64,000 nucleotides of DNA from positions 1,612,001-1,676,000 of the forward strand of contig NZ_CP170198.1 in the NCBI RefSeq assembly GCF_042434915.1, written 5' to 3'. The stretch comes from Aquimarina sp042434915 (GTDB lineage Bacteria; Bacteroidota; Bacteroidia; Flavobacteriales; Flavobacteriaceae). The translations under genes and the position numbers were made by a program. Positions 24,537 to 34,300 of this stretch are shown piece after piece. How positions within the stretch are numbered: the stretch's first letter is position 1; each line of letters begins with the position of its first letter. A model generated the notes under the pieces. It did not search any database. It had not been told where the DNA came from and was given only the letters and a program-made list of their open reading frames with translations.

Positions 24537-25784
24537 TTATCTTTTTCTATTTGTATTGCGTGACCTGCGCTGTTGTGGTTTACGTTTAGTATTGGCTCCA
24601 GACCGATGCTTTGATGCAATACCTTTCTTTGCGGCAGTGGTAGGAAAAGGAGTTAATGGTTCAAATCCTTCTATTGTATCTTTTGCTATTGGATCTCCCA
24701 AAAGTTTTTCAATATCCCACATGTATGCTGCTTCATCATGAGAAACTAATGAGATAGCTTCACCACTAGCACCTGCTCTACCCGTTCTACCAATGCGATG
24801 CACATAATCTGCAGCAATATTGGGCAACTCATAATTAATTACATGTGGCAATAAAGGTATATCTAATCCTCTAGCTGCGATATCAGTGGCTACCAAAACT
24901 CTGATCTTACTCTTCTTGAAACCATCTAGTGCTTTTGTTCTAGCACCTTGACTTTTATTTCCGTGAATAGCTGCAGCAGAGATGCCGCTTTTTGTTAATT
25001 TTTCACTAAGCCTATTAGCGCCATGCTTTGTACGCGTAAAAATTAAGACTTGTTTCCAATTACCTTCCGATATTAGTTTTATAACAGCTGCTGCTTTATT
25101 AGTTTTGTCTAATAAATACATACGCTGATTAACTTTTTCGGCTGTTGAGTTTTCTGGTGCTGCTTCTACAGTCACTGGGTGATGTAAAATACCATTTGCT
25201 AACTTCTTTATTTCTTTAGAAAAAGTTGCAGAAAATAATAAGTTCTGACGCTTCGATGGTAATAGATCTAATATTTTATTAATATCCCGTTGAAACCCCA
25301 TATCCAACATGCGATCTGCCTCATCAAGAACAAGGGTGGTAACTCTGCCTAAACTTAATGCTTTCTGACTATGTAAATCTAGTAATCTACCAGGGGTAGC
25401 TACCAAAATATCAACCCCGTTGCGAAGCGTTCTGATTTGAGGTTTTGCGTTAACCCCACCAAAAACTACGGTTGATTTAATATCAAGATATTTGCTGTAA
25501 GCTTCTGCATTCTCCAAGATCTGAGCTGCTAACTCACGTGTTGGTGTTAATACTAATGCTCTAATTGGACGTTTTCCCTGTTTCTTTGTTTCTGTAATAA
25601 TTTGTAATATTGGAAGGATAAACCCAGCGGTTTTTCCTGTTCCTGTTTGTGCTGATGCTAGTACATCTTTTCCTTCTAAAATTTCAGGAATTGCTTTCTC
25701 TTGAATTGTAGATGGTTTTGTGTATCCTTTTTCGCTTATAGCTTTGAGCAATGCGTCGGATAATCCTAAGGCGGTAAATGACAT
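24537..25784 (-). CDS. rhlE: DEAD-box RNA helicase, RhlE type
   Basis: The 415-residue protein has all helicase motifs: Q motif (GYTKPSTIQEKAIP), ASAQTGTGKTAGF (motif I), PTRELAAQI, DEAD in LVLDEADRMLDMGF, SAT (FSATFSKEI), ARGLDIP and HRIGRTGRAG. The order and spacing fit RhlE. The C-terminus after residue 375 is basic, ending RRSRNTNRKR, and probably binds RNA. The start at 25784 gives MSFTALGLSDALL; an in-frame ATG 27 bases upstream lacks conservation. Its role in ribosome assembly or RNA decay under cold is known from the family only. Confidence 0.9.
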   Translation of the reverse strand: MSFTALGLSDALLKAISEKGYTKPSTIQEKAIPEILEGKDVLASAQTGTGKTAGFILPILQIITETKKQGKRPIRALVLTPTRELAAQILENAEAYSKYLDIKSTVVFGGVNAKPQIRTLRNGVDILVATPGRLLDLHSQKALSLGRVTTLVLDEADRMLDMGFQRDINKILDLLPSKRQNLLFSATFSKEIKKLANGILHHPVTVEAAPENSTAEKVNQRMYLLDKTNKAAAVIKLISEGNWKQVLIFTRTKHGANRLSEKLTKSGISAAAIHGNKSQGARTKALDGFKKSKIRVLVATDIAARGLDIPLLPHVINYELPNIAADYVHRIGRTGRAGASGEAISLVSHDEAAYMWDIEKLLGDPIAKDTIEGFEPLTPFPTTAAKKGIASKHRSGANTKRKPQQRRSRNTNRKR

Positions 25785-25841
25785 AAAAAAAATTTGAGAG
25801 ATCAACAGCAAAATAGTATTTGTTGCCTCTTTATTTGAGGG

Positions 25842-25870
25842 TAAAGGTACACCTATTTTTAAACAAACAA
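25842..25870 (-). promoter_or_regulatory. Promoter of rhlE
   Basis: On the minus strand TTG (25870-25868), an 18-base spacer and TACCTTTA (25849-25842) fit the consensus with one mismatch at the last base. Transcription would begin about 50 bases before the start codon. Confidence 0.45.
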
Positions 25871-26042
25871 CTCTTCATACTATGAAGTACTCTGTTATAA
25901 ACAAAATTTTGCTACTATTTTGGATTGTAAAATATGAATAGGGGGTGATTTTTACATTGATTTTTTCCAAAAAAGGTGCAGTCGTAAACTTTAATTTCAA
26001 ATCTTATAGTATCTTTACCCTACACAAGAATTAAGATATAGA

Positions 26043-27968
26043 ATGCATTTTAAACATCCGGAATTTCTCTACGCACTTTTTGCACTATTAATTCCTGTAT
26101 TGATTCACTTATTTCAACTTCGTAAATTTCGCAAAATTGAATTTAGCAATGTTCAGTTTTTAAAAGCCGTGAGTTTACAAACCCGAAAGAGTTCCATTCT
26201 TAAAAAATTATTGATACTAATTACAAGAATGTTGTTATTTGCTTGTGTAATTATTGCTTTTGCACAACCTTTTTTTACTAATGAAGAGGATTTTGATACT
26301 CCGCAAGAACTAGTTATCTACTTGGACAACTCCTTTAGTATGGAGGCCAAAGGTCAAAAAGGCCCCCTCCTTAAGCGTGCCGTTCAAGATATAATTCAAG
26401 CCATCCCAGAACATCAAATTTTTACTTTATTTACTAATACAGAAGTTTTTAAAGATGTTACTAAAAAAGATATTCTTAACGATCTTTTAAAAATAGATTA
26501 CAGCCCTAATCAACTTTCATACGCTATTGCGTATCTCAAAGCCAAAAAGCTATTTAAAAAGAATACGCTTTCTACTAAAAAGATGCTTTTGATATCAGAC
26601 TTTCAGAACAATAATGATGTATCCGATATAGGACTTGATAAGGATATCTCTCCTATACTTGTTCAATTAACACCAGAGACCAAAAATAATATTGCTATTG
26701 ATACGCTTTATATAGAGCAAAATCAAAACAATGACTTTACTCTTTTGGCATCTGTATCATCTACCAGTTTAATGGCGTCCAGTGTTCCTATTTCATTGTA
26801 TAACGACGACAGACTACTTGCAAAATCCTCTGTATCCTTTGTAGATAAAACCGAACAGCAAGTAAGTTTTAGTTTGTCAAAGGGCGAAGCTTTGCAGGGT
26901 AAATTAGTCGTTCGGGACCCTAATTTATCGTTTGATAACATACGCTATCTTACTATCAATTCTCCTAAAAAAACCAAAGTGGTAACCATTTCTGGCACTA
27001 ATGATGATTTTTTAAGACGTATTTATACCGAAGACGAGTTTTTACTCACACAAAGTTCTTTAACCACCTTAAATTATAATGCCATTAGTCAGGCTGATTT
27101 GATTATTTTAAATGAGATAGATACAATTCCCATTACCTTACTTAATACACTAAAAACAGCTATAGATCGTAACGCTATCCTCGGTTTTATTCCTTCTCAT
27201 AAAGGAGAACTTAAAGATTACAATCTACTTATGAACGAACTAGGCGCACCCAAATTTGCCCCTCTGATAACTACTGATAATTTGATCTCTACGATTCATT
27301 TTGATCACCCCTTATTTATTGGGGTTTTTGACAAAAAAATTGATAATTTTCAATATCCAAAAGTAACTTCCTATTTTCCAGTTACTGCTACAAACTCTAT
27401 CTTATCCTATACAGATGATAATTCGTTTCTCTATAATTACGGGAACACCTATATATTTACTGCGAGTATAGCTTCAGAATACAGTAATTTTAAAAACACC
27501 TCCTTAATAGTACCCGTATTTTATAATATTGGAAAAGAAAGTCTACAGCGACCTATTTTATATTATCAAATCGGAAAATCAAATAGTTATGATATTCAAG
27601 AATCTTTGGATCAAGATGAGATTGTTGCATTATCATCAGAACAAGAAACGATCATACCCTTACAACAAAATTTTTCAAATAAAGTTAGAATAACTACAGA
27701 AGATACTCCTAAGAATGCTGGTATTTTTACCGTAAAAAAAGGAGAGCAACCTTTGGGAAAGGTAGCTTATAATTATAATTCTACAGAAAGTAAATTACAG
27801 TATCATACACTAGCAACAACTAATAACTACAGTGTTGAACAAGATATTACTGTATTATTCGAGAAACTAAAAGAAAATAGTAGCGTGCAAGAATTTTGGA
27901 AATGGTTTATTATTTTTGCCCTTATCTTTTTGTTGATAGAAATTTTATTATTAAAATATTTGAAATGA
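26043..27968 (+). CDS. BatA-domain membrane protein
   Basis: The 641-residue protein begins with the BatA N-terminal domain: FKHPEFLYALFALLIPVLIHLFQLRKFR, given as its marker in part, then EFSNVQFL and a second membrane helix (ITRMLLFACVIIAFAQPFF). A periplasmic part has LVIYLDNSFSMEAKG, which resembles the metal-binding DxSxS of von Willebrand A domains (DNSFS). A C-terminal helix (WKWFIIFALIFLLIEILLL) returns to the membrane. Proteins of this kind occur near aerotolerance genes, but no BatB/C/D lies here. Its stop overlaps the start of the dihydroorotase-like gene by four bases (ATGA). Confidence 0.8.
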   Translation: MHFKHPEFLYALFALLIPVLIHLFQLRKFRKIEFSNVQFLKAVSLQTRKSSILKKLLILITRMLLFACVIIAFAQPFFTNEEDFDTPQELVIYLDNSFSMEAKGQKGPLLKRAVQDIIQAIPEHQIFTLFTNTEVFKDVTKKDILNDLLKIDYSPNQLSYAIAYLKAKKLFKKNTLSTKKMLLISDFQNNNDVSDIGLDKDISPILVQLTPETKNNIAIDTLYIEQNQNNDFTLLASVSSTSLMASSVPISLYNDDRLLAKSSVSFVDKTEQQVSFSLSKGEALQGKLVVRDPNLSFDNIRYLTINSPKKTKVVTISGTNDDFLRRIYTEDEFLLTQSSLTTLNYNAISQADLIILNEIDTIPITLLNTLKTAIDRNAILGFIPSHKGELKDYNLLMNELGAPKFAPLITTDNLISTIHFDHPLFIGVFDKKIDNFQYPKVTSYFPVTATNSILSYTDDNSFLYNYGNTYIFTASIASEYSNFKNTSLIVPVFYNIGKESLQRPILYYQIGKSNSYDIQESLDQDEIVALSSEQETIIPLQQNFSNKVRITTEDTPKNAGIFTVKKGEQPLGKVAYNYNSTESKLQYHTLATTNNYSVEQDITVLFEKLKENSSVQEFWKWFIIFALIFLLIEILLLKYLK

Positions 27969-29221
27969 AAGTTTTATTAAAAGCTACCACTGTACTCGAT
28001 CCTCTATCTAAATATCATGGAGAGTCTGTTGATATTTTAATTGAAAATGGCTTTTTTAAACAAATTGATACAGATATTACACCTTCAAAAGAAATGAAGG
28101 TTATTAGTTTACCTAATTTATGTTGTTCACAAGGGTGGTTTGACAGCAGTGTTAGTTTAGGAGAACCCGGGTACGAAGAGCGAGAAACTTTATTACATGG
28201 ACTCAATGTCGCTGCTCGCAGCGGTTTTACATCCATAGCACTTCAGCCCAATACGCATCCTATAATAGATACTAATTCTTCCGTAGGATTTATTACAGGT
28301 AAAACGCTTAATAATCCTGTAAAAGTGTATCCAATTGGTGCACTTACGGTAAAATCTGAAGGTATAGATTTAGCAGAATTATACGACATGTCTCAAGCTG
28401 GAGCAATAGCTTTTGGAGATTACAAAAAAGCTATCGAAAATCCTAATTTACTTAAATTAGCGTTATTATATGTTCAAAATTTTGACGGTTTGGTTCTTTC
28501 CTATCCTCAAGATAATGCGATTGCAGGCAAAGGAATGGTACATGAAGAAGAGCAAAGTACGTTATTGGGATTAAAGGGAATTCCTGCTCTTGCAGAAGAA
28601 TTACAAATAGCTAGAGATCTCTCAATATTGGAATATACTGGAGGAAAATTACATATTCCTACCATATCTACAGCAAAGTCTGTTGCCTTAATAAAGGAAG
28701 CCAAAGCCAAAGGTCTCCAAGTGAGTTGTGCTGTAGCTGTACATCATCTACTTTTAACAGATCAAGAATTAACTAATTTTGATACTCGCTTTAAAGTACT
28801 ACCGCCTCTAAGAACCTCAAAAGATACAACTGCATTACTAGAAGGTATTGATAATGGCACCATTGATATGATTAGTACAGATCATCAACCTATTGACATA
28901 GAGCATAAGAAAGTAGAGTTTGATCATGCCAAATATGGAACTGTTGGATTAGAAAGTGCTTTCGGAATTCTAAACAATCTATTAGGAACTCCCAAAACTT
29001 TGAAAATGCTAACACACGGTAAAACAATATTTGGTATTAAAACTACACCAATTGAGGTTGGTAACACTGTAGATCTTGCATTATTTAGCCCAGAAGGAAA
29101 AGCAAAATTCACAAAAGACGACATTCTCTCTACATCAAAAAATAGTGCTTTTTTTGGTAAAGAAACTAAAGGAAAAGTTTATGGCATTATTGCTCATAAC
29201 CACATGATTATTAACAGCTAA
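27965..29221 (+). CDS. Dihydroorotase-like protein lacking metal ligands
   Basis: The 418-residue protein follows the type I dihydroorotase sequence over its full length (for example GGKLHIPTISTAKSVALI, HHLLLTDQEL and LPPLRTSKD). The start ATG 27965 overlaps the BatA stop. The catalytic His-x-His is S62-V63-S64, the second-metal His of 'QHAED' is Tyr (LSYPQD), and the His of 'HIAHVST' is Thr (HIPTIST). The Asp of 'AFSDDG' and of 'TDHAPH' remain (AFGDYK and STDHQP). With no histidine ligands it should not bind the usual zinc pair. It is probably a non-catalytic partner, as known for pseudo-dihydroorotases that stabilise aspartate carbamoyltransferase. That function is inferred, not shown. Confidence 0.85.
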   Translation: MKVLLKATTVLDPLSKYHGESVDILIENGFFKQIDTDITPSKEMKVISLPNLCCSQGWFDSSVSLGEPGYEERETLLHGLNVAARSGFTSIALQPNTHPIIDTNSSVGFITGKTLNNPVKVYPIGALTVKSEGIDLAELYDMSQAGAIAFGDYKKAIENPNLLKLALLYVQNFDGLVLSYPQDNAIAGKGMVHEEEQSTLLGLKGIPALAEELQIARDLSILEYTGGKLHIPTISTAKSVALIKEAKAKGLQVSCAVAVHHLLLTDQELTNFDTRFKVLPPLRTSKDTTALLEGIDNGTIDMISTDHQPIDIEHKKVEFDHAKYGTVGLESAFGILNNLLGTPKTLKMLTHGKTIFGIKTTPIEVGNTVDLALFSPEGKAKFTKDDILSTSKNSAFFGKETKGKVYGIIAHNHMIINS

Positions 29222-29263
29222 CACAGAGTATTTAGGCTATTTAACGTAATAATTTTAATTTAA

Positions 29264-29599
29264 ATGCAAACAAATAATACCACCAATAATGGACGAACTC
29301 CTGCAATGATTGCCTATTTTACTTTAATAGGGACGATTGTTGCTTTTTATATGAATCAAGATGAGAAAAAGACCTCACTAGCTAGTTTTCATATTCGACA
29401 AGCGTTGGGAGTGCATATATCTTTTTATATTTTAGGGGCGCTGGTAAGCTTATTCGATTCTTGGCCTATAAGTTCGGCATTTTATGTTTTCATACTTGTA
29501 CTCTGGGTTTTTGGATTGATAACCGCTCTACAACAGGAAGAAAAACCTACACCTATATTGGGTCCATTTTTTCAGCAATGGTTTACCTTTATTAAATAA
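29264..29599 (+). CDS. Small membrane protein, DUF4870-like
   Basis: The 111-residue protein has three hydrophobic segments: AMIAYFTLIGTIVAFYMN, LGVHISFYILGALVSLF, and SSAFYVFILVLWVFGLITAL. The order (an amphipathic N-terminus, a KKTSLASFHIRQALG loop, then a helix pair) fits the DUF4870/Tic20-like small membrane proteins. The loop FHIRQALG is the best-conserved part of that group. Function unknown. It lies 42 bases after the dihydroorotase-like gene and 32 before the esterase, so the four genes from 26043 may form one transcript. Confidence 0.65.
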   Translation: MQTNNTTNNGRTPAMIAYFTLIGTIVAFYMNQDEKKTSLASFHIRQALGVHISFYILGALVSLFDSWPISSAFYVFILVLWVFGLITALQQEEKPTPILGPFFQQWFTFIK

Positions 29600-29631
29600 T
29601 TAGTTTCAATATTTTAAATTTCGTACTCCAA

Positions 29632-30291
29632 ATGCAAGTCAAAACACTTTCGCTTCAACATGTAATAAGAACCCCAAAAACTGTTTCTGATACGACTCCC
29701 GTACTATTCATGTTTCATGGTTATGGAAGTGATGAAAACGATTTATTTTCTTTTGCTACCGAGTTACCCGAAGAATTATTTATAATTTCTGTAAGAGCAC
29801 CGTATCCAATGCAACCTCATGGGAATGCATGGTATACTATTCACTTTGATGCTATCGATGGTAAGTTTAGTGACGACAAACAAGCTATACTCTCTCGAGA
29901 TGCTATTGCAAAATTTATAGATGAAGCCACTGTTGCCTATACATTAAACCCATCAAACGTATCTATTCTAGGTTTTAGCCAAGGAACTATACTTAGTTAT
30001 GCTGTAGCTCTTTCTTATCCAGAAAAGATTAAGAACGTGATCGCTTTAAGTGGCTATATTAACGAAGCTATTTTGGCAGAAGGGTATAAAAACAATAACT
30101 TTAATAATTTAAATATTTACTGCTCTCATGGCAGCGTGGATCAAGTGATACCAATAGATTGGGCGAGAAAAGCTCCTGAATTTTTGCGTACTTTGGGTAT
30201 CCAAGCATCCTTGGAGGAGTTTCCTGTAGGACACGGGGTAGCACCTCAAAATTTTTATCAGTTTAGAGATTGGCTCATCGAAAATTTATAA
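29632..30291 (+). CDS. Alpha/beta-hydrolase, phospholipase/carboxylesterase family
   Basis: The 219-residue enzyme has the catalytic triad of the carboxylesterase 2 group: Ser116 in ILGFSQGTILSYA, Asp170 in CSHGSVDQVIP and His201 in EFPVGHGVAP. The oxyanion loop is FMFHGYGSDENDLF near residue 27-40. It has no signal peptide and so is cytoplasmic. Enzymes of this family hydrolyse acyl esters or lysophospholipids; the actual substrate is unknown. It is the last gene of a likely operon starting with the BatA gene. Confidence 0.85.
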   Translation: MQVKTLSLQHVIRTPKTVSDTTPVLFMFHGYGSDENDLFSFATELPEELFIISVRAPYPMQPHGNAWYTIHFDAIDGKFSDDKQAILSRDAIAKFIDEATVAYTLNPSNVSILGFSQGTILSYAVALSYPEKIKNVIALSGYINEAILAEGYKNNNFNNLNIYCSHGSVDQVIPIDWARKAPEFLRTLGIQASLEEFPVGHGVAPQNFYQFRDWLIENL

Positions 30292-30377
30292 CGATACATC
30301 TATCTCAAAACTTTTAATAAACTCATGCAAACTTTAAGTCGAAAAACCCATAGTCCCGAATGCTAGTAACGAATAAT

Positions 30378-32780
30378 TTAAAGTTTTAAAAGTATTCGCT
30401 GTTTTTGTTCAGAATTCCAAATTGAACGTATTTGAACAAGTTTATTTTCTGATTCATATTCAAATTCTGATGTTACACCATCTATAATAACTTCTCTTGG
30501 TTTATTTTGTACATTATGAACAAATAGGGTTACAGATCTTTTTTGCCCATTATACTGTTCTCCTATCTTACTTGAATAGTGTATTGCTAGATCTTTTTGT
30601 TGTACTACTGAATTAAAGGAAAGAAGCTCATACTGTTTTTTTTCATAAGCGTTTACAGTTGTTCCATCATCTTCATATAAAATACTCGAAGCCTCCTTAA
30701 CATTCGCATCGTGATAATAATGGAGATTTAAATTTTCAGTTGTATAATCATCGGTAGTCATAAATACGTCTACCATGGGTATGAACGATCCTGCTCGTAC
30801 AAATGTAGGGATGTGATCGTCTACTAGTGTAACAGTATCTGTAAACCCGCCTTCGTACCGTTTATCCGAATAAAAATCAAACCAAGCACTTGATTTTGGA
30901 AATTTGATAGACATTTCTTTAAGACCCGCAACGGTCACTGGCGCTACCAGAAAATTATTTCCCCAAAAATAGTATTCATCTGTTAATAAATAGGACGAAT
31001 CAACCTCTATATCAAACAGTATGGGTTGCATAAAAGGTACTCCTGTCTGGTTATTATTAAAAGCTAACGTATAATTATAGGGTAGTAATTTATAGCGTAA
31101 TTCAATACTCTTTTTTGCTAATTGTAGTGTGTTTTTATCATGAAAAACTGGCTCAGGTGCAATGTGTTCTTGGGCATGAGGTCTAAAAATTGGCTGAAAC
31201 ACTCCAAATTGCAACCAACGAGTATACAATTCTGAATCGAAACTTTCGCCCCCGGCAAATCCACCCAAATCGGAGTGCATATATCCAATTCCTTGCATTC
31301 CCATTTGCAAGGCAATTTCAGCTTGTGATTGTAAGCCTCCCCAACTACGATTTACATCACCAGACCACGGAATCATCCCAAATTTTTGAGATCCTGAATA
31401 TCCAGCTCGCATCAATATAAATGGTCGTTGTGTAGGAAAATCTTGGCGATAACCGTCGTAAATTAATCGTGCCCAATCATGTCCATAGACATTATGAACT
31501 TCGTCTGCAGATCCTGTTGCATGCAAAAGATCAGAGGGATGTACTTCGGGTTCTCCCAAATCTCCCCACCATCCTGCAATCTTATATTCTTCTGTAAATT
31601 TTTTGTAAAAAGACCAAAACCAATCCCTTGCTTTACGGTCGTAAATATCAATGATACCTGTATTGCCAAAGTAAAAATCATAGGTATAGGTATCGCCATT
31701 CTTATTTTTTCCCAAATACCCATTAGTTTCTGCTTCGTAATATTTTTTTGAGGTCGACAATACAAAGGGCTCTGTTATCAAAATCGTTTTAACACCTTCT
31801 TTTTTAAGATCATTTATCATTTTTTTAGGGGTAGGAAACGAATCGCTGAAAAATTCTAGATTCCCCATATTTCCTTTAATTTCCTTTCCGAACCAGTAGA
31901 TATCCAACACTAAAGCGTCTAACGGAATGTTATTTTCTTTAAATTTTTGAACCACGTTACGGACCTCCATTTCAGAATGGTACCCAAATCTACTTGCAAA
32001 ATTGCCAAAACTCCATCTGGGTGGTATGGGTTGCCTTCCGGTAAGTTTAGTAAATTCAATAGTAACCTCCTTAAGATTTTGCCCAGCAATTACTTGGTAT
32101 GTTTTACGCCCGCCTTGTACTTCATATTGTAATGTATTTTGCTTTTTACTATCCAAATCCAAATATCCAATTGTAGGGTTGTCAAAATGAACTGCATAAC
32201 CTTTTGACGAAATCACCAAAGGCATCGTGAAATTCATAAGAGGTGCTTCTGTTTCATATCCATAATGTGCGCGGTTATAGAGTTGCAAACGATGTCCTCT
32301 ACGATTCATCCCCAAAGCTCTAGCTCCACCACCATATAAAATTTCGGTACTGTCAATTTTAAAATGTAAAATTTCGGTACTATCTGTTTTTATATACCCC
32401 TTACCTTCAGAAATAAGTTTGGAATTTTTATAATAATATGAAATTGTAAATGGTTCTTTGGTAATTAATACATGTAAGCCATCTTTTGTTCCATAAGAAA
32501 TAGTCGTAGTCTCTGGATTAACTATTTTTTTATTGGACATAGGGTGTAATACCACAGCATGAGAAATAGTATCCAACATTTCTCCTGATGGAATAAAATT
32601 AGTTTCTATAATTTTATCTGAAAGCTTATGAAACTGATACGTTCCATTTTTTACCTCAACTCGTAGTTGATCTGCTTTATGAGCTACTCCTTTGAAATAG
32701 GTAGAATCTTGCGCTTTAATAGTATAAACGCTTCCTATGCATAAAAGGAAGGCATACCTTATTAATATTTTTATTAGCAT
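30378..32780 (-). CDS. Alpha-glucosidase-like protein, GH31 family
   Basis: The product is about 800 residues. ATG 32780 gives a signal peptide (YAFLLCIGSVYTIKAQ); an upstream in-frame ATG at 32840 lies before the promoter element at 32804-32811 and is excluded. The GH31 signature is present: RWSFGNFASRFGYHSE, DALVLDIYWFGKEIKG, the nucleophile region GWWGDLGEPEVHPSDLLH and the acid region PWSGDVNRSWGGLQ, followed by GYMHSDLGGFAG. Both catalytic Asp positions are present. The protein should be periplasmic or outer-membrane facing and act on alpha-glucosides or alpha-xylosides; the linkage is unknown. No SusC/SusD pair is adjacent, so this is not a classical polysaccharide utilisation locus. 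Confidence 0.88.
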   Translation of the reverse strand: MLIKILIRYAFLLCIGSVYTIKAQDSTYFKGVAHKADQLRVEVKNGTYQFHKLSDKIIETNFIPSGEMLDTISHAVVLHPMSNKKIVNPETTTISYGTKDGLHVLITKEPFTISYYYKNSKLISEGKGYIKTDSTEILHFKIDSTEILYGGGARALGMNRRGHRLQLYNRAHYGYETEAPLMNFTMPLVISSKGYAVHFDNPTIGYLDLDSKKQNTLQYEVQGGRKTYQVIAGQNLKEVTIEFTKLTGRQPIPPRWSFGNFASRFGYHSEMEVRNVVQKFKENNIPLDALVLDIYWFGKEIKGNMGNLEFFSDSFPTPKKMINDLKKEGVKTILITEPFVLSTSKKYYEAETNGYLGKNKNGDTYTYDFYFGNTGIIDIYDRKARDWFWSFYKKFTEEYKIAGWWGDLGEPEVHPSDLLHATGSADEVHNVYGHDWARLIYDGYRQDFPTQRPFILMRAGYSGSQKFGMIPWSGDVNRSWGGLQSQAEIALQMGMQGIGYMHSDLGGFAGGESFDSELYTRWLQFGVFQPIFRPHAQEHIAPEPVFHDKNTLQLAKKSIELRYKLLPYNYTLAFNNNQTGVPFMQPILFDIEVDSSYLLTDEYYFWGNNFLVAPVTVAGLKEMSIKFPKSSAWFDFYSDKRYEGGFTDTVTLVDDHIPTFVRAGSFIPMVDVFMTTDDYTTENLNLHYYHDANVKEASSILYEDDGTTVNAYEKKQYELLSFNSVVQQKDLAIHYSSKIGEQYNGQKRSVTLFVHNVQNKPREVIIDGVTSEFEYESENKLVQIRSIWNSEQKQRILLKL

Positions 32781-32803
32781 GTAAATTTCGATATGGATCC
32801 ATT

Positions 32804-32811
32804 CAAAGATA
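32804..32811 (-). promoter_or_regulatory. -7 element before GH31 gene
   Basis: The minus strand reads TATCTTTG, exact to the TAnnTTTG consensus, 23 bases before ATG 32780. It excludes the in-frame upstream start at 32840. Confidence 0.55.
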
Positions 32812-33023
32812 TAAGAATCTATATGATTGAACGTAAACATTTAGTCTACCTCATTACTTTTACGATAATTACAGGAAGTATTAGTGTTTGTTAGAGATAT
32901 ACTAACGATCTGTACTTTATAGAAACAAAATTTCAATAATCATTCAATGAGAACATAGTATTCTGTTAAAATAGAACATACCTAGTCTTATAAACTAAAA
33001 TTTATGAGAAAATTAAAATAGAA

Positions 33024-33521
33024 TTAGTTTCTAGGATATAGAAAAGATTTTTCAACCTCAAAATCAACGGTGTCATCCTCGTTAACCTGGTAAGAAATAA
33101 AGAGCTCCCCCCAATAAGTACCATCAGTAAAATCAGCGATTATCCATTTATGATTAAGAAGCCTTACTTTATTAATACTCATATTACCCTCCATTCCTGC
33201 ATAAGGAATTATTGGGTTATCCATACCAGCTTTATTTTGACTAATAATTTGGTCACTTATAGTATTGGCTAGTTGAATTGCATTATATCCTTGCTCTTCA
33301 AAATAGCTCATTGCTTCTTCATTAGTATGTAAAGAAAAATATGTCATATCCATTGCAGAACTAATCAAAGAATCAATTTGAACGTCTTTATACGCAATTT
33401 TGGTGTTCATATTTTCAATTTTGGCATCATACGATTCCTGAGCTTTTTTACCGTTCATGAATTGATATAAAATAAACAAAAGTGAAAAAATAAACAAATA
33501 CAAAAATATTTTACTTCTCAT
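33024..33521 (-). CDS. Membrane-anchored protein of unknown function
   Basis: The 165-residue product starts with a single hydrophobic anchor (FLYLFIFSLLFILYQFM). A short coiled-coil-like segment follows (KIENMNTKIAYKDVQIDSLI) and then an alpha/beta domain ending DFEVEKSFLYPRN. No catalytic motif is visible. Similar proteins follow the PhnP-like hydrolase in other flavobacteria. The gap to that gene is one base, so they are certainly co-transcribed; the domain may sit in the periplasm. The name 'hydrolase' sometimes used for it has no support in the sequence. Confidence 0.6.
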   Translation of the reverse strand: MRSKIFLYLFIFSLLFILYQFMNGKKAQESYDAKIENMNTKIAYKDVQIDSLISSAMDMTYFSLHTNEEAMSYFEEQGYNAIQLANTISDQIISQNKAGMDNPIIPYAGMEGNMSINKVRLLNHKWIIADFTDGTYWGELFISYQVNEDDTVDFEVEKSFLYPRN

Positions 33522-33522
33522 T

Positions 33523-34284
33523 TTATACAGTAATTTTTAAATTATCATATGCTAAAAATACACCTTTTGGCAAGGATGCTTGAACATCTTTATGAAACCC
33601 AAGCATATGGCTTATATGTGTTAAATAGGCTGTATCTGGTTTTATTTGAGCTATAAACTCTAAAGCTTCTTCCAAATTAAAATGTGAATGGTGAGGCTCT
33701 ATACGCAAGGCATTGATCACCAACACATCAATACCTTTTAATTTTTCCATTTCTGTAGTTGCGATAGTTTTTACATCTGTTAAATACGCAAATTTATCAA
33801 ATCGATAGCCAAAAACTTGCAATCGATTATGCATAGCATTGATGGGAGTAATATCCAGGTTGCCTAATGTAAACGGTTGGCTAGTTATTTCGTTTTCAAT
33901 AACACTAGGCGCTCCTGGATATTTATTTTCAGATGTAAAAATATAGTCGAATCTTAATTTTAAAGCCTTCAAAACTCTTTTATGGGCATAGATTGGAATA
34001 TCTCCTTGTCTAAAGAAAAAAGGTCTAATATCGTCTAACCCCATCGTATGATCAGCATGCTCATGAGTAAACAATACACCATCGATTTCGGAAACATTAT
34101 TTGAAAGCATTTGTTGTCTAAAATCTGGACCACAGTCAATTATATAGGTATAGTCATCCCAACGAACCATTACAGATACACGTAATCTTTTATCTTTAGG
34201 GTCTTTGCTTAGGCACACAGGATGAGTACTACCAATAATTGGTATGCCTTGTGATGTTCCTGTACCTAAAAAAGTTACTTCCAT
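33523..34284 (-). CDS. MBL-fold metallo-hydrolase, PhnP-like
   Basis: The 253-residue protein carries the metallo-beta-lactamase motif THEHADH (His74, His76, Asp78 and His79). It starts VTFLGTGTSQGIPIIG, typical of PhnP and related phosphodiesterases. Further ligands fit NAMHNRLQVFGYR and YLTHISHMLGF. PhnP acts on cyclic phosphodiesters in phosphonate use, but no other phn genes are here, so the substrate is open. It is the first gene of a two-gene unit and has a -7 element (TACATTTG) at 34301-34308 on the minus strand. Confidence 0.85.
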   Translation of the reverse strand: MEVTFLGTGTSQGIPIIGSTHPVCLSKDPKDKRLRVSVMVRWDDYTYIIDCGPDFRQQMLSNNVSEIDGVLFTHEHADHTMGLDDIRPFFFRQGDIPIYAHKRVLKALKLRFDYIFTSENKYPGAPSVIENEITSQPFTLGNLDITPINAMHNRLQVFGYRFDKFAYLTDVKTIATTEMEKLKGIDVLVINALRIEPHHSHFNLEEALEFIAQIKPDTAYLTHISHMLGFHKDVQASLPKGVFLAYDNLKITV

Positions 34285-34300
34285 AAAAAAGATCTTAGGA

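Noticed and set aside
30378..32780. Polysaccharide utilisation locus around the GH31 gene
   Set aside because: No SusC/SusD pair or other carbohydrate enzymes lie next to it.
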